This document shows positions 1-9,133 of a stretch of 64,000 nucleotides of DNA, one piece after another. Numbering within the stretch: the first letter of the stretch is position 1; each line of letters starts with the position of its first letter. The position numbers were made by a program, and so were the translations under genes. Location: NCBI RefSeq assembly GCF_905171775.1, contig NC_053494.1, forward strand, positions 128,762,824 to 128,826,823. Direction: 5' to 3'. Origin of the DNA: Rana temporaria (Eukaryota > Chordata > Amphibia > Anura > Ranidae). Below the pieces are notes generated by a model that saw only the letters and a program-made list of their open reading frames with translations, had not been told where the DNA came from and did no database searches.

Positions 1-886
1 AAAGTCCTGCGGCATGGAGCAGGTAAGTAAGGGGAAAAACCTGCGGGGCTTGGCTCTTAGCAAGTTTTTTCTGGGAGGTCACAGGGGACATGCCTAAAGG
101 TTATGCATTGCATCTGGCAAACCAGTCACATATCATGAAGATAGGATGGCTCTATATGTTATAGTTCCCCATAAAAAGTGACCTCCCTGGTAGTGTTGTA
201 AAAGCTGTGAGTGGGGCCTTTTATGTACAAGTGTATGTGTGTGTCAGAGAGCTATGCTTACCTGCAAGCCTCCAGGCGATGCTCTATCCAGTCCTCTCCC
301 TCATGCCTGCAAGGCAGGCAAAACGCTGACCTCCTCGTGTGTTCACAGGCCTGCGGCTGCAGGAACAGAGAGGCCCTTCCTCCCAACCCCCCGTCGCGGG
401 CGCGCGCGCGGTGCGCGTGCACGTGTTATAGACGCATTTGGCGCCGTTTTAGCTGGGGGGGAAGGGCGGGTCAGTGGTTTAAAGGAAGGGGCGGCCCTTC
501 CTTAGATGCCACAGCTCATTCATTTCTCTGGCTTAAGGGAGGAAGGACTGGAGGGAAGCACGGGCGCTGAGGACACACAGTGGCCAGAAAGAATACTACA
601 GTCTTCAGAAGATTGTGGTTTAGCCTAGGAATAGGCTGGTTTTCTTTTCCATCTCATAGTCTTTTCTTTGGCAATACTACTCAGGGGGATAGAATGTTTT
701 TTCTTGCCTAGATTGAAAAAAAAAAAAAAAAAAAGAAGAAAAGTTTTTCTTTGAAAAAAAAAAAAAAAAAAAAGGTGTCATCTAGGGTAGAGGAAACATT
801 TTTTATTCCCCAAACAGGTGTTTGGGCATTTAACTATTATAAGTCCCAGGTACCAATAAGTAGCAGGTGTACCTCGGTATTGTACT
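1..886 (+). other. Probable 5' untranslated region of the DIRS element
   Basis: There is no convincing gene here. The stretch contains a CpG-rich part (about 340-500, with a run of alternating GC at 397-420) and two A-rich tracts at 716-735 and 754-772. It leads directly into the gag start at 887. It probably holds promoter and leader of the DIRS element, but no promoter motif is clear. The short frames at 211-570 and 239-505 look like chance frames in GC-rich DNA. Confidence 0.45.
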
Positions 887-2209
887 ATGGCATCAAGATC
901 AGAGGGTACAAAAGGTGGGGATTCCCCCGCAGAGTCTGAGGTCTCGGATAGAGCTATGCCGCTGCTTTCCCCACAGGGAGCCGTTGGGCCATCGGGGTCT
1001 GGGGCTAGAGCTGACGCGAGTCAACCCAACCCTAAGGTGGTCACGGAAGAGGTGTTACTCGCCTCTTTAAATGAGATGCGGAGAAGCATGGGAGAAATGA
1101 TAGCCGCAGCCATGCGGGGTAGTAAGCGGAATAGATCTCCGTCACCCGTGCGCGGACCCTCGGAAGAGGAGGTCCTTTCCTCTGGGGAATTGGACGACCT
1201 CTTGGACAGAGACCAAGTAGGTTCAGGGATCGAAGATCCGGATACAGAGGAGTCTGGGGCAGTCTCCCTGAGGGAGAGCTGGTGGATTCAGGGCTTGACG
1301 GACTTGGTCCATAAGGCATTCAACCTGCCTGTACCAGATCTCCAGGTATCGACGGTTTCAGCTTTGGGCTCACTGAGGGCGCCTCAAAGCAGGGCTGTGT
1401 TTCCGATCCATCCTCTCTTAGAGGGAGTCTTGTTCCAAGAGTGGAACAAACCAGACAAGGTTTTCTTTCCACCTAAGAAATTTTCTGTCTTATATCCTAT
1501 GGAAGAAAAGTTTTCCAAGAAATGGGCTTCTCCTGCAGTAGACGCAGCCATCTCATGTGTTAACAAATCGTTAACATGTCCTGTAGAGAACGTACAGGTT
1601 TTCAAAGATCCAGTTGATAGACGCTTGGAAGCCCTACTTAAGAACTCCTTCACTTCTGCAGGGGCAGTAGTACAGCCAGCCGTGGCTGCGATTGGAGTCG
1701 CTCAAGCTTTATCGGATCAATTTAAACAAATGCTTGAACTTATTCCTGCCGAGCAGGCAGAAGAATTTTCGGATGTCCCTAAAGCCATATGTTTTACGGT
1801 AGACGCAATCAAGGATTCTATCCAACAAGCGTCACGTTTATCATTATCCCTTATCCATATGAGAAGACTCTTATGGTTAAAAAGCTGGGAGGCTGAGCCC
1901 CCATGCAAGAAGCTCCTGGCAGGGTTTCCCTTCCATGGAGGACGGCTCTTCGGAGAGGACTTAGATAAATACATTCAGACCATTTCAAACGGCAAGAGTA
2001 CTCTCTTGCCAACTAAGAAGAGGGTTCAGGGGCCTGCGTTTAAACGACAGTCCTCCCCTGGGCAGGGGCCCTCTAATGCCAAGCAGTATCGACGGCCTCC
2101 TGCAAGAACAAACTTCGGCTTCAACAGCAGATCAAGAGGACAGGCTGTTAGGGGCAAGAGGCAGTGGTTTCGCAAGCCGGCAAAACCAGCCCCCAAGTCT
2201 ACCTCATGA
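887..2209 (+). CDS. DIRS ORF1, Gag-like protein (440 aa)
   Basis: This is an uninterrupted 440-residue frame starting at the ATG at 887, the first ATG of the long frame. The N-terminal 130 residues are acidic and Ser/Pro/Gly-rich with an Arg/Ser-rich patch (RNRSPSPVRG, near residue 80-90). A folded middle part follows, with the block FPIHPLLEGVLFQEW near residue 175. The C-terminus (about 375-440) is basic and rich in Arg, Gln and Pro, as expected of a nucleic-acid-binding tail; no CCHC zinc knuckle is visible. DIRS elements encode such a putative structural protein ahead of RT. It overlaps the next frame by 134 bases, which suggests reinitiation or frameshifting for ORF2. The Gag role is inferred from position and from the same block in a decayed copy near 10.95 kb. 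Confidence 0.75.
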   Translation: MASRSEGTKGGDSPAESEVSDRAMPLLSPQGAVGPSGSGARADASQPNPKVVTEEVLLASLNEMRRSMGEMIAAAMRGSKRNRSPSPVRGPSEEEVLSSGELDDLLDRDQVGSGIEDPDTEESGAVSLRESWWIQGLTDLVHKAFNLPVPDLQVSTVSALGSLRAPQSRAVFPIHPLLEGVLFQEWNKPDKVFFPPKKFSVLYPMEEKFSKKWASPAVDAAISCVNKSLTCPVENVQVFKDPVDRRLEALLKNSFTSAGAVVQPAVAAIGVAQALSDQFKQMLELIPAEQAEEFSDVPKAICFTVDAIKDSIQQASRLSLSLIHMRRLLWLKSWEAEPPCKKLLAGFPFHGGRLFGEDLDKYIQTISNGKSTLLPTKKRVQGPAFKRQSSPGQGPSNAKQYRRPPARTNFGFNSRSRGQAVRGKRQWFRKPAKPAPKSTS

Positions 2210-4100
2210 AGGGGCGCCCCCACCCACGAAGGTGGGGGGAAGGCAGCGACTCTTTTCGGAGATTTGGGAAGCCAGCATTCCCGACGAGTGGGTACGGTCT
2301 TCCGTGGCCACAGGCTACAAGCTAGAATTCCTAAGGTTTCCTCCTCCTCATTTCCAGGAGTCGAGGATTCCAAACGATCTGGAGAAAGGAGCCGCATTAA
2401 AGTCGGCTCTAGATCATCTACTTTCCCAGGAAGTGATAGTGGAGGTACCAGTCCTGGAACAGGGGCTGGGTTTCTACTCCAACCTATTCATCATCCCAAA
2501 GCCCAATGGAGATGTCAGGCCAATTTTGGACCTAAAGATGGTAAATGCATACTTAAAAATCCGCTCATTTCGGATGGAATCCGTGCGGTCAGCAGCTGCC
2601 ACACTCCAAAAGGACGACTTCATGGCGTCCATAGACATAAAGGATGCCTACCTTCATGTTCCAATTTATCAGCCACATCAAAGATATCTACGCTTTATGG
2701 TGGCTTCGCGTCATTTCCAATTCGTGACACTTCCCTTTGGGTTGGCTACGGCCCCCCGGGTGTTCACGAAGGTTCTAGCTCCAATCCTAGCCAAGCTAAG
2801 GATCCAAGGGGTCACGATCCTAGCATACCTGGACGACCTCCTAGTCATAGACCACTCGTCTCCCGGCTTGGAACGAGCAGTGGCCCTCACGGTCCAATAC
2901 CTCGAGAGGTTCGGCTGGGTCCTAAATCGAGAGAAGTCAGCATTCCAGCCCACAAGGCAGTTGGAATATCTCGGCATGAGATTAGACACAGAACAACAAG
3001 GGGTGTTCCTACCTCTGAGGAAGGTCAAAGCCATCAAGGAATTAATCCTACTGGTTCTAAGCAAGAAAGAACCGACTATTCGCCTATGTATGAGATTACT
3101 AGGCAAGATGGTGGCTACTTTCGAGGCGGTGCCATACGCCCAGAGCCACACTCGCATCCTGCAGGCAGCCATCCTGTCAGCATGGAGCAGAAGGCCACAG
3201 GCCTTGGATATCCCGTTGCCTCTCTCATCAAGAGTCCGACAAAGTCTGTGTTGGTGGTTAGACCCTCAGAATCTACTGAAGGGGAGGTCTTTCAGCCCAG
3301 TGGCTTGGAAGATAGTGACCACAGACGCCAGCCTGACGGGCTGGGGAGCGATTGTGGATGGTTCCACTCGCCAAGGTATTTGGACAAAGCCAGAGAAGCT
3401 TTTACCCATCAACATCTTGGAGCTCAGAGCTGTTCGACTAGCCCTCAGGGCTTGGACGTCGAAATTGCAGGGGCTCCCGGTGAGAATTCAATCAGACAAT
3501 GCCACGGCAGTGGCATACATAAATCACCAAGGGGGGACCAGGAGTCAGGCCACTCAGAGAGAAGTGAGCTTGATTCTCCTATGGGCAGAGGCTCATGTGC
3601 CCTGCATATCGGCAATATTCATTCCCGGAGTGGACAACTTTCAGGCGGACTTCTTAAGCCGCCAGACTCTATGGCCGGGGGAATGGTCTCTGCATCCACA
3701 AGTCTTTCAAGCACTCTGCCAAAGATGGGGAGTGCCGGACGTGGATATCATGGCATCGAGACTCAACAAGAAACTAGACAGGTTCATGTCCCGCTCAAGG
3801 GATCCGATGGCCTGCGGAACCGATGCGTTGGTTTGCCCTTGGCATCAGTTCAAACTTCTTTATGCGTTTCCCCCGCTCCAGTTACTACCCCGCCTGCTGC
3901 GCAGGATCCGGGTGGAGCACATACCAGTCATCCTGGTAGCTCCAGCATGGCCCAGAAGGGCATGGTACTCACTAATCTTAAGGATGGTAGTGGGAGACCC
4001 TTGGACTCTTCCTCTACGGCCAGACCTGCTATCGCAAGGTCCGATCCTCCACCCTGCCTTACGGCATCTAAATTTGACGGCCTGGAAGCTGAATCCCTGA
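2076..4100 (+). CDS. DIRS ORF2: reverse transcriptase, RNase H and methylase-like domain (674 aa)
   Basis: The frame is open for 674 residues. The RT domain (about residues 100-330) shows PILDLKMVNAYLK, the first catalytic Asp in SIDIKDAYLHVPI, the substrate-pocket block FVTLPFGLATAPRVF and the active-site box YLDD at residues 251-254. The RNase H domain (about 410-530) shows all four acidic residues: D417 in TTDAS, E449 in LELRAV, D474 in QSDNAT and D525 in QADFLSR. The final 130 residues (DVDIMASRLNKK and onward) match the region that DIRS elements carry after RNase H, described in the family as an adenine-methylase-like domain. It would copy the genomic RNA through free-end priming. The ATG at 2076 is the earliest in frame, but translation may begin later because it overlaps gag. 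Confidence 0.92.
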   Translation: MPSSIDGLLQEQTSASTADQEDRLLGARGSGFASRQNQPPSLPHEGAPPPTKVGGRQRLFSEIWEASIPDEWVRSSVATGYKLEFLRFPPPHFQESRIPNDLEKGAALKSALDHLLSQEVIVEVPVLEQGLGFYSNLFIIPKPNGDVRPILDLKMVNAYLKIRSFRMESVRSAAATLQKDDFMASIDIKDAYLHVPIYQPHQRYLRFMVASRHFQFVTLPFGLATAPRVFTKVLAPILAKLRIQGVTILAYLDDLLVIDHSSPGLERAVALTVQYLERFGWVLNREKSAFQPTRQLEYLGMRLDTEQQGVFLPLRKVKAIKELILLVLSKKEPTIRLCMRLLGKMVATFEAVPYAQSHTRILQAAILSAWSRRPQALDIPLPLSSRVRQSLCWWLDPQNLLKGRSFSPVAWKIVTTDASLTGWGAIVDGSTRQGIWTKPEKLLPINILELRAVRLALRAWTSKLQGLPVRIQSDNATAVAYINHQGGTRSQATQREVSLILLWAEAHVPCISAIFIPGVDNFQADFLSRQTLWPGEWSLHPQVFQALCQRWGVPDVDIMASRLNKKLDRFMSRSRDPMACGTDALVCPWHQFKLLYAFPPLQLLPRLLRRIRVEHIPVILVAPAWPRRAWYSLILRMVVGDPWTLPLRPDLLSQGPILHPALRHLNLTAWKLNP

Positions 4101-5116
4101 TTCTCAGGGGTAGAGGTCTGTCTCAGAAAGTAATCTCTACCCTAATCAGAGCCAGGAAACCGGTCTCTAGGGTGATTTATTACAGGGTCTGGAAGGCCTA
4201 TGTAGGCTGGTGTGAGTCCAAGCGATGGCTTTCTCGCAAATTTACCATCGATAGAGTATTAAGTTTTCTCCAGCTAGGAGTGGATAAAGGATTGGCATTA
4301 AGCACAATCAAAGGACAGATTTCTGCTCTGTCAGTGTGGTTTCAGCGGCCGCTGGCCACCCACTCGCTGGTTAAAACCTTCCTTCAAGGGGTCTTACGTA
4401 TTAGACCTCCAGTTAAATCCCCGCTTTGTCCGTGGGATTTAAATCTTGTTCTGTCAAGTTTACAGAAACAACCGTTTGAGCCGTTGGCTGATATTCCTTT
4501 GGTTCTACTGACAAGGAAGTTAGTATTTTTGGTTGCCATAGTTTCCGCAAGAAGAGTTTCGGAGCTGGCAGCCTTATCCTGTAAGGAACCATATCTTGTT
4601 TTTCATAAGGACAGGGTCGTTCTCCGCCCTCATCCTTCCTTCCTTCCGAAGGTCATATCCAGTTTTCATTTGAACCAGGATTTGGTATTACCATCCTTCT
4701 TCCCTAAACCTACTTCCAGAAAGGAAGGGTTGCTGCATACCTTGGATATTGTCAGGGCCATGAAGGCCTATCTTAAAGCTACAAAGAAGATCCGGAAGAC
4801 AGATGTGCTGTTCATTCTACCGGATGGGCCCAAGAAGGGGCAGGCAGCTGCAAAGTCCACCATTTCTAGGTGGATTAAGCAATTAATCACTCAGGCCTAC
4901 GGCTTGAAAGGGTTGCCTCCTCCAGTATCATTAAAGGCTCATTCTACTAGAGCCATGGGCGCCTCCTGGGCAGCACACCACCAGATCTCTATGGCTCAAG
5001 TTTGCAAGGCGGCAACCTGGTCTTCTGTCCACACGTTTACAAAATTCTACAAGTTGGACGTAAGAAGGAATACTGATACTGCCTTCGGGCAGGCAGTGCT
5101 GCAGGCTGCAGTTTGA
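3947..5116 (+). CDS. DIRS ORF3: tyrosine recombinase (about 389 aa)
   Basis: This integrase recombines the circular DNA copy into the genome. Counting from the ATG at 3947, the catalytic set is complete: R203 in SARRVSEL, H332 and R335 in HSTR, W358 in AATWSS and the nucleophile Y368 in KFYKLD. The N-terminal part (about 45-150) is the helical SAM-like DNA-binding region, with the block GQISALSVWFQ. The frame ends at 5116, just before the internal complementary region. The same reading frame is open far upstream (from 2264), overlapping RT in another phase, so the true start is uncertain; 3947 is chosen as the in-frame ATG just before recognisable recombinase sequence. The intact active site suggests recent or current activity. 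Confidence 0.9.
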   Translation: MAQKGMVLTNLKDGSGRPLDSSSTARPAIARSDPPPCLTASKFDGLEAESLILRGRGLSQKVISTLIRARKPVSRVIYYRVWKAYVGWCESKRWLSRKFTIDRVLSFLQLGVDKGLALSTIKGQISALSVWFQRPLATHSLVKTFLQGVLRIRPPVKSPLCPWDLNLVLSSLQKQPFEPLADIPLVLLTRKLVFLVAIVSARRVSELAALSCKEPYLVFHKDRVVLRPHPSFLPKVISSFHLNQDLVLPSFFPKPTSRKEGLLHTLDIVRAMKAYLKATKKIRKTDVLFILPDGPKKGQAAAKSTISRWIKQLITQAYGLKGLPPPVSLKAHSTRAMGASWAAHHQISMAQVCKAATWSSVHTFTKFYKLDVRRNTDTAFGQAVLQAAV

Positions 5117-5285
5117 GACCCTCGGATTCCGGGGGCTCCTCTTTTTTTGAGTTAAATTTAAAATTTAAGATTATTTTTCTCAAATAAGTTGGATTTATTA
5201 TGATTTGAGTATATCTCTAAATTAAATCCTTTTGTCTTGGAGATGTTCTCCCTCCCCTCATTGTAAGCATTGCTTTGGGACATCC

Positions 5286-5400
5286 CATATAGTAATGAAT
5301 GCCGCTCTGTGTCCCGTGATGTAACGATAAAGAAAAAGAGATTTTTAATACAGCTTACCTGTAAAATCTTTTTCTTGGAGTACATCACGGGACACAGAGC
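5286..5400. repeat. DIRS internal complementary region with 20-bp hairpin
   Basis: Positions 5304-5323 and 5381-5400 are perfect 20-base inverted repeats around a 57-base loop. The left part (5286-5323) repeats the start of the right terminal repeat in direct orientation, and 5336-5400 is the reverse complement of the right terminal repeat. In DIRS biology this region templates circularisation of the cDNA by pairing with both termini. The exact self-complementarity fits a working element. Confidence 0.85.
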
Positions 5401-5548
5401 TCCCACCCCTCTTTTGAGGACCATTTTGGGAGGCATACTGCTTGCTACAAAACTGAGGTACTCCTCCTATGGGAGGGGGTTATATAGGGAGGGGCATTTC
5501 CTGTTTGAAGATTGCCAGTGTCTACACCTGAAGGTACTCCATATAACC

Positions 5549-5633
5549 CATATAGTAATGAATGCCGCTCTGTGTCCCGTGATGTACTCCAAGAAAAAGA
5601 TTTTACAGGTAAGCTGTATTAAAAATCTTTTTC
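5549..5633 (+). repeat. DIRS right terminal repeat
   Basis: This 85-base block begins CATATAGTAATGAATGCC and ends at the T-rich stretch at 5626-5633. Its first 38 bases match 5286-5323 directly and its remainder is inverted at 5336-5400. Sequence after 5633 is unrelated, so 5633 is taken as the right element boundary. Confidence 0.8.
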
Positions 5634-6018
5634 ACATGGCTGTTAGAGGCGTGCATGTTTAGCCTATGTGTTCATACACGCATAGGCATTTAGAGGCAGG
5701 AAAAACCCCACAGCCAACGCATCCAAAGCAGCTGCACTTTAGCAGAAAAAATACTTGAAACTTTTAAACGTGCGGTAACACTAGAGTTTTTCAGCGTGAA
5801 TAAATTTCTGTGGCCAGAATACATTATTCTGAATTAACCCCCAAGCGCTTAGATGTGTTGCAAGCATTAAGCATTTTTTCTGACAAAATGCTGCTGCCAG
5901 GGGGAAAGACATCTAGGAGAGATGGCAAAATATCCAGTGTGCATAAGGCCTAAAACACGCAGTTGTAAATCAAACAACCATGTACTGTTTGCTAATATTC
6001 TTGGTTTTTAATTTTCAG
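5634..6018 (+). other. PIKFYVE intron between DIRS element and exon; ends in 3' splice site
   Basis: No gene or clear repeat is seen. The stretch ends with a T-rich tract and the acceptor TTTTCAG at 6012-6018. Confidence 0.6.
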
Positions 6019-6119
6019 TATGATTGAAAGCAGACCGAAAACCAGCAGCCCTGCCAAAGCACCAGAGCCCAACCTGACGCAGTCAACCCGCACAGCTGAT
6101 GCAGAAACTCAGAGTGCCA
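6019..6119 (+). CDS. PIKFYVE: PIKFYVE exon (linker before the kinase domain)
   Basis: The exon encodes ESRPKTSSPAKAPEPN and continues to ...ADAETQSA. It corresponds to the Ser/Pro-rich linker of vertebrate PIKfyve that begins SRPKSSSP in mammals and precedes the C-terminal lipid-kinase domain. PIKfyve phosphorylates PI3P to PI(3,5)P2 on endosomes. The exon starts one base before a codon boundary (T6019 completes a split codon) and ends in phase 1 at A6119 with donor GTAGGT. This choice makes an AGT serine codon across the junction with the next exon; alternative donors at 6114 or 6124 are weaker or give a stop. The linker is poorly conserved, so this exon rests on the SRPK.SSP block, splice sites and order. 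Confidence 0.88.
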
Positions 6120-6125
6120 GTAGGT

Positions 6126-7020
6126 TAAGCTTTTTTTCATATGTATAGCATACCAGATGGTAAAAGCTGGAACCACTCAGTGTTTTTATATACAGAATGT
6201 ATTTGCTGTAAACATGGCTAACAGATTGGTAAATTTAATTACATTTTCTCATTCTTAATCATGGGATGTGTAGTAACGCAACAGCTGGAGGTAGTTTGAG
6301 GATTCCTGCTATAGAACATAAAATTTCTAGACCATTCCCTTTCATTGACTCAATATAATGTACGTTTGCGGAGCTTTCTTTTTGAAGCATGGTGTTCTAC
6401 AAATGCCAGCAAAATCACATACAGGTGACCATGATAGTCGTGTCTTCTGACCACTCGGCTCGCTTATTTCTGCATGTTGCTGGTTAACGCGGGCATGTAA
6501 CCCATTAGTTTTGCTCCTATTGCTGCCCCTTCCTCTCTCAATCTGAATTTTACTGTACAGATAATTACCAGAGACTGATACCACATCAGATTCAGGTACG
6601 TAGATTAGTTGCAAGTAAATGCATAAAATGATTTTGAGTTAATATAGAACCAAATTAATTTTTTTTTTAAACTGTACGTTCAGATTAAATATAAAAAATG
6701 TTTTTTTCTCGTTCATGGAGTTCCACAAAAGAGTCTTTAACCCTTGGGTTACATTGCTGCCTACAGGAGGGCCAGCCCAGTCATCCATGCTCTTTCCCAC
6801 CATACAGAATCTCCCCATGCTGTTTCAACTTGCAATGACCCACATGGAACTTCGATCTGTTGCTGCTGTTTTCCTACAGTGACCCTGGTCACCTTCGGGT
6901 CCTCATTTGTTACTAGCTGTCTGGGTTTAGGAAGTGCCTGAGGCCTTGCCTCCTATCTTTGCCTACTGATGGTGCCTATTGGTGCAGCCTGGAATCCTCC
7001 TCTGCTCTTAGACCCATTTT
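6126..7020. other. Intron sequence, nothing firm
   Basis: No gene or repeat with recognisable ends. The stretch 6740-7020 resembles old repeat sequence, but I cannot assign a family. Confidence 0.4.
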
Positions 7021-7021
7021 A

Positions 7022-7330
7022 GACCCCTTTCACATTGAGGGCGTTTTGCAGGCACTATAGCGTTAAAAACAGCGCCTGCAATCAGCCCTTAAACAGCTGC
7101 TCTATTCATTCCAGTGTGAAAGCCCGAAGATTGAAATCAATGGGCAGCCGCACCGTACCGCCGGCAATACGCTGATGTAGCGGCACTTTTTTGGGTGGTT
7201 TTAACCCTTTCTCGGCCGCTAGCGGGGTTAAAAGCGCCACGCTATCGGCTGCAAATCCGATGGTAAAATGGCGGCGTTTTACCGCTGTTTAACCACCGAC
7301 GCTTTGGGCAGCACCAGTGTGAAAGGGGTA
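7022..7330. mobile_element. Short nonautonomous DNA transposon (MITE), CCCCTTTCACA ends
   Basis: The left end GACCCCTTTCACATT and the right end GTGTGAAAGGGGTA are inverted repeats about 310 bases apart. The interior is GC-rich compared with its surroundings and has no coding capacity. It shares the end motif with the element at 7588-7941, so both belong to one nonautonomous superfamily. Boundaries are accurate to a few bases. Confidence 0.7.
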
Positions 7331-7587
7331 TTGGAGTCTATTCTATCTTTGGATCTCCATGATCATTAAGGATTTTGTGACTGGAACCACCCAGGTATTT
7401 GCTGTTTCCGTGCCCTCTTGCAGATTTTAGATTTAATTTTGTCTGTGGCCTTGGCGCCTTCTGGCTCATCAGCCACAGAGACTTTGATTCTTAGTCATTC
7501 CAGACTTTGACGAGCTTACCCCTGGGAAGTTGCTCAGAGGTTATGTCTGTAGCATTCAATTTCAACTGTAATTGCTTTGAAGCGTAT

Positions 7588-7941
7588 GGGCCCTTTCACA
7601 CGGGGCGGATCAGTAATGATCCGCCCTGTGAGCCTCTGTATGCTCTGCCGCTGAGCCGGCGGATGACAGGGACCGCCCTGTGTTTTCTCCAGTCTCCCCT
7701 ATGGGGGGATCGAATGAACACGGACCGTATGTCCATGTTCATCCGATCCGCAGACAGAAGGAAAAAAGGGTTTTCTTCCGTCTGCAGAATCAGAGCATCG
7801 CGGAGGCGGACGAGATCGGGTGTCAGCGGATGTTCATCCGCTGACACCCGCAATCTCATAGGGACCAATGTATGTCCCTTTTTCATCCGCAAACGGATGG
7901 ATGAAAAAACAGACATACGGTCCGCAGGTGTGAAAGGGGCC
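7588..7941. mobile_element. MITE with CCCTTTCACAC ends and strong internal hairpins
   Basis: It opens with GGGCCCTTTCACAC and closes with GTGTGAAAGGGGCC, with TAT on both outer sides as a possible target duplication. Internally, 7818-7832 and 7835-7849 form a perfect 15-bp stem with a 2-base loop. The two overlapping open frames on opposite strands here are by-products of the palindromic, GC-rich sequence. Confidence 0.75.
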
Positions 7942-9133
7942 TATCATTTCAGTTTTCGCATGTTTGTTATTGCATATGTGTAGGAGACTTTAGCCAAAGT
8001 GCAGGGCTGCGGAACCTTTGTGTAAAAAGTGCTTGATCCACACGACTTTCTATGAACCGCATCTTTTCAAGCCAGTGCTTGACAACATCATCATGAATCC
8101 TTCTAGTGGCAAGAGCAACCATCTTTCTCAGTGGAACAATGCCTTAGTAGCGTGGATATTGACCTGTGTTTTTATACTTCTAAGTATAGTAAAGTGAAGC
8201 AAAGCACCCAGCATAAATTTGTTGATCACCAAACGTAAGATAAATAAAAGTCCGAAATGCAGCACTTAAAGTAAGTGTCCAAAGAGGGAGAGTTGAAGAC
8301 ACCCGTCACCTGCTTCAGTGTGTAAATGACAGCACTCGCCACCACGTGGGAAATCAATCTGCTTATCAGACATCTGAGAGTAATATGCATGTAATAAACA
8401 CCCAAACTCGCATCTCTGTTAATTAGCTTTGCATGAAATTCAGCCCAGAGGTAGGTCATCAGATAGGATTTACACTCTACGCCCTTCTTTAGGTTCTCAC
8501 ACCAGATGTAAAACGTTCAGTATATCAGCCAAGCGATACCCAATGAAGAAATAAGACAGCCATTAGTGCTGTGATTTACACGCTAATGCCTTGGAAGTAG
8601 TCTGTAAATTATTTCCCTTTTTAATCTGTAAAAAAAAAAGTCCTTACATTTCATCATAGGAGTTGATGGTCATTAATACATAGGTTATAAATATAAATGT
8701 GGTATTCTACAACATAATACTAAATATTCATGAAAACAATTATGTGACCATCTATGGAACAATAGGAGATATTCCACTAAACCGTGGCGCGGAGTATGTA
8801 TAAAGTGACAAAATCTGTAAACATCGAACAAGTGGCCACTTGTGCAAATGCAGAATGTATATAAAACCTTTATTGCCCAAGTGCTGACAATAAAAACAGA
8901 AGACCAATTTCTTTGTGCAGACTTTATTCAAGAGGTGCTCTTCATGAGGATCCTTAACCTCCCCTTTTAGGTGTTTTTTCACCTTTAATTATCTGACCCC
9001 CCCACCACAAAGGTCACATTGTGTTTTGTCTTTCTACATCAATGGGCAGGTAACAAGGCTCCACATCAATCTTCATTTGCAGGAATGGATCCCTTCCTCC
9101 CCAGAATGGGTTCACCAGTGTGCAATCCCAGGC
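7942..9133. other. Intron sequence, no assigned feature
   Basis: No coding similarity, complete repeat or RNA gene is visible. Short frames on both strands lack codon structure. Confidence 0.4.

Larger units (their letters stand above)
1..5633 (+). mobile_element. DIRS-like tyrosine-recombinase retrotransposon, nearly intact; left end not found
   Basis: The element carries, in order, a gag-like frame (887-2209), an RT/RNase H/methylase-like frame (2076-4100), a tyrosine recombinase (about 3947-5116), an internal complementary region (5286-5400) and a right terminal repeat (5549-5633). This order and the inverted termini are characteristic of the DIRS class, which integrates with a recombinase rather than a DDE integrase and makes no target duplication. 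All three frames are free of stops, so it looks young. Its right end lies 385 bases before a PIKFYVE exon, inside an intron. I do not see the expected left terminal repeat (the inverse of 5549-5633) in the first 900 bases, so the left part is either outside the window or replaced. Assigning 1-886 to the element is inference. Confidence 0.85.

Noticed and set aside
2711..3172. Minus-strand 153-residue frame
   Set aside because: Antisense shadow of the RT gene.
5158..5662. Overlapping frames on both strands after the recombinase
   Set aside because: They fall on the DIRS complementary region and right repeat, which are structural, not coding.
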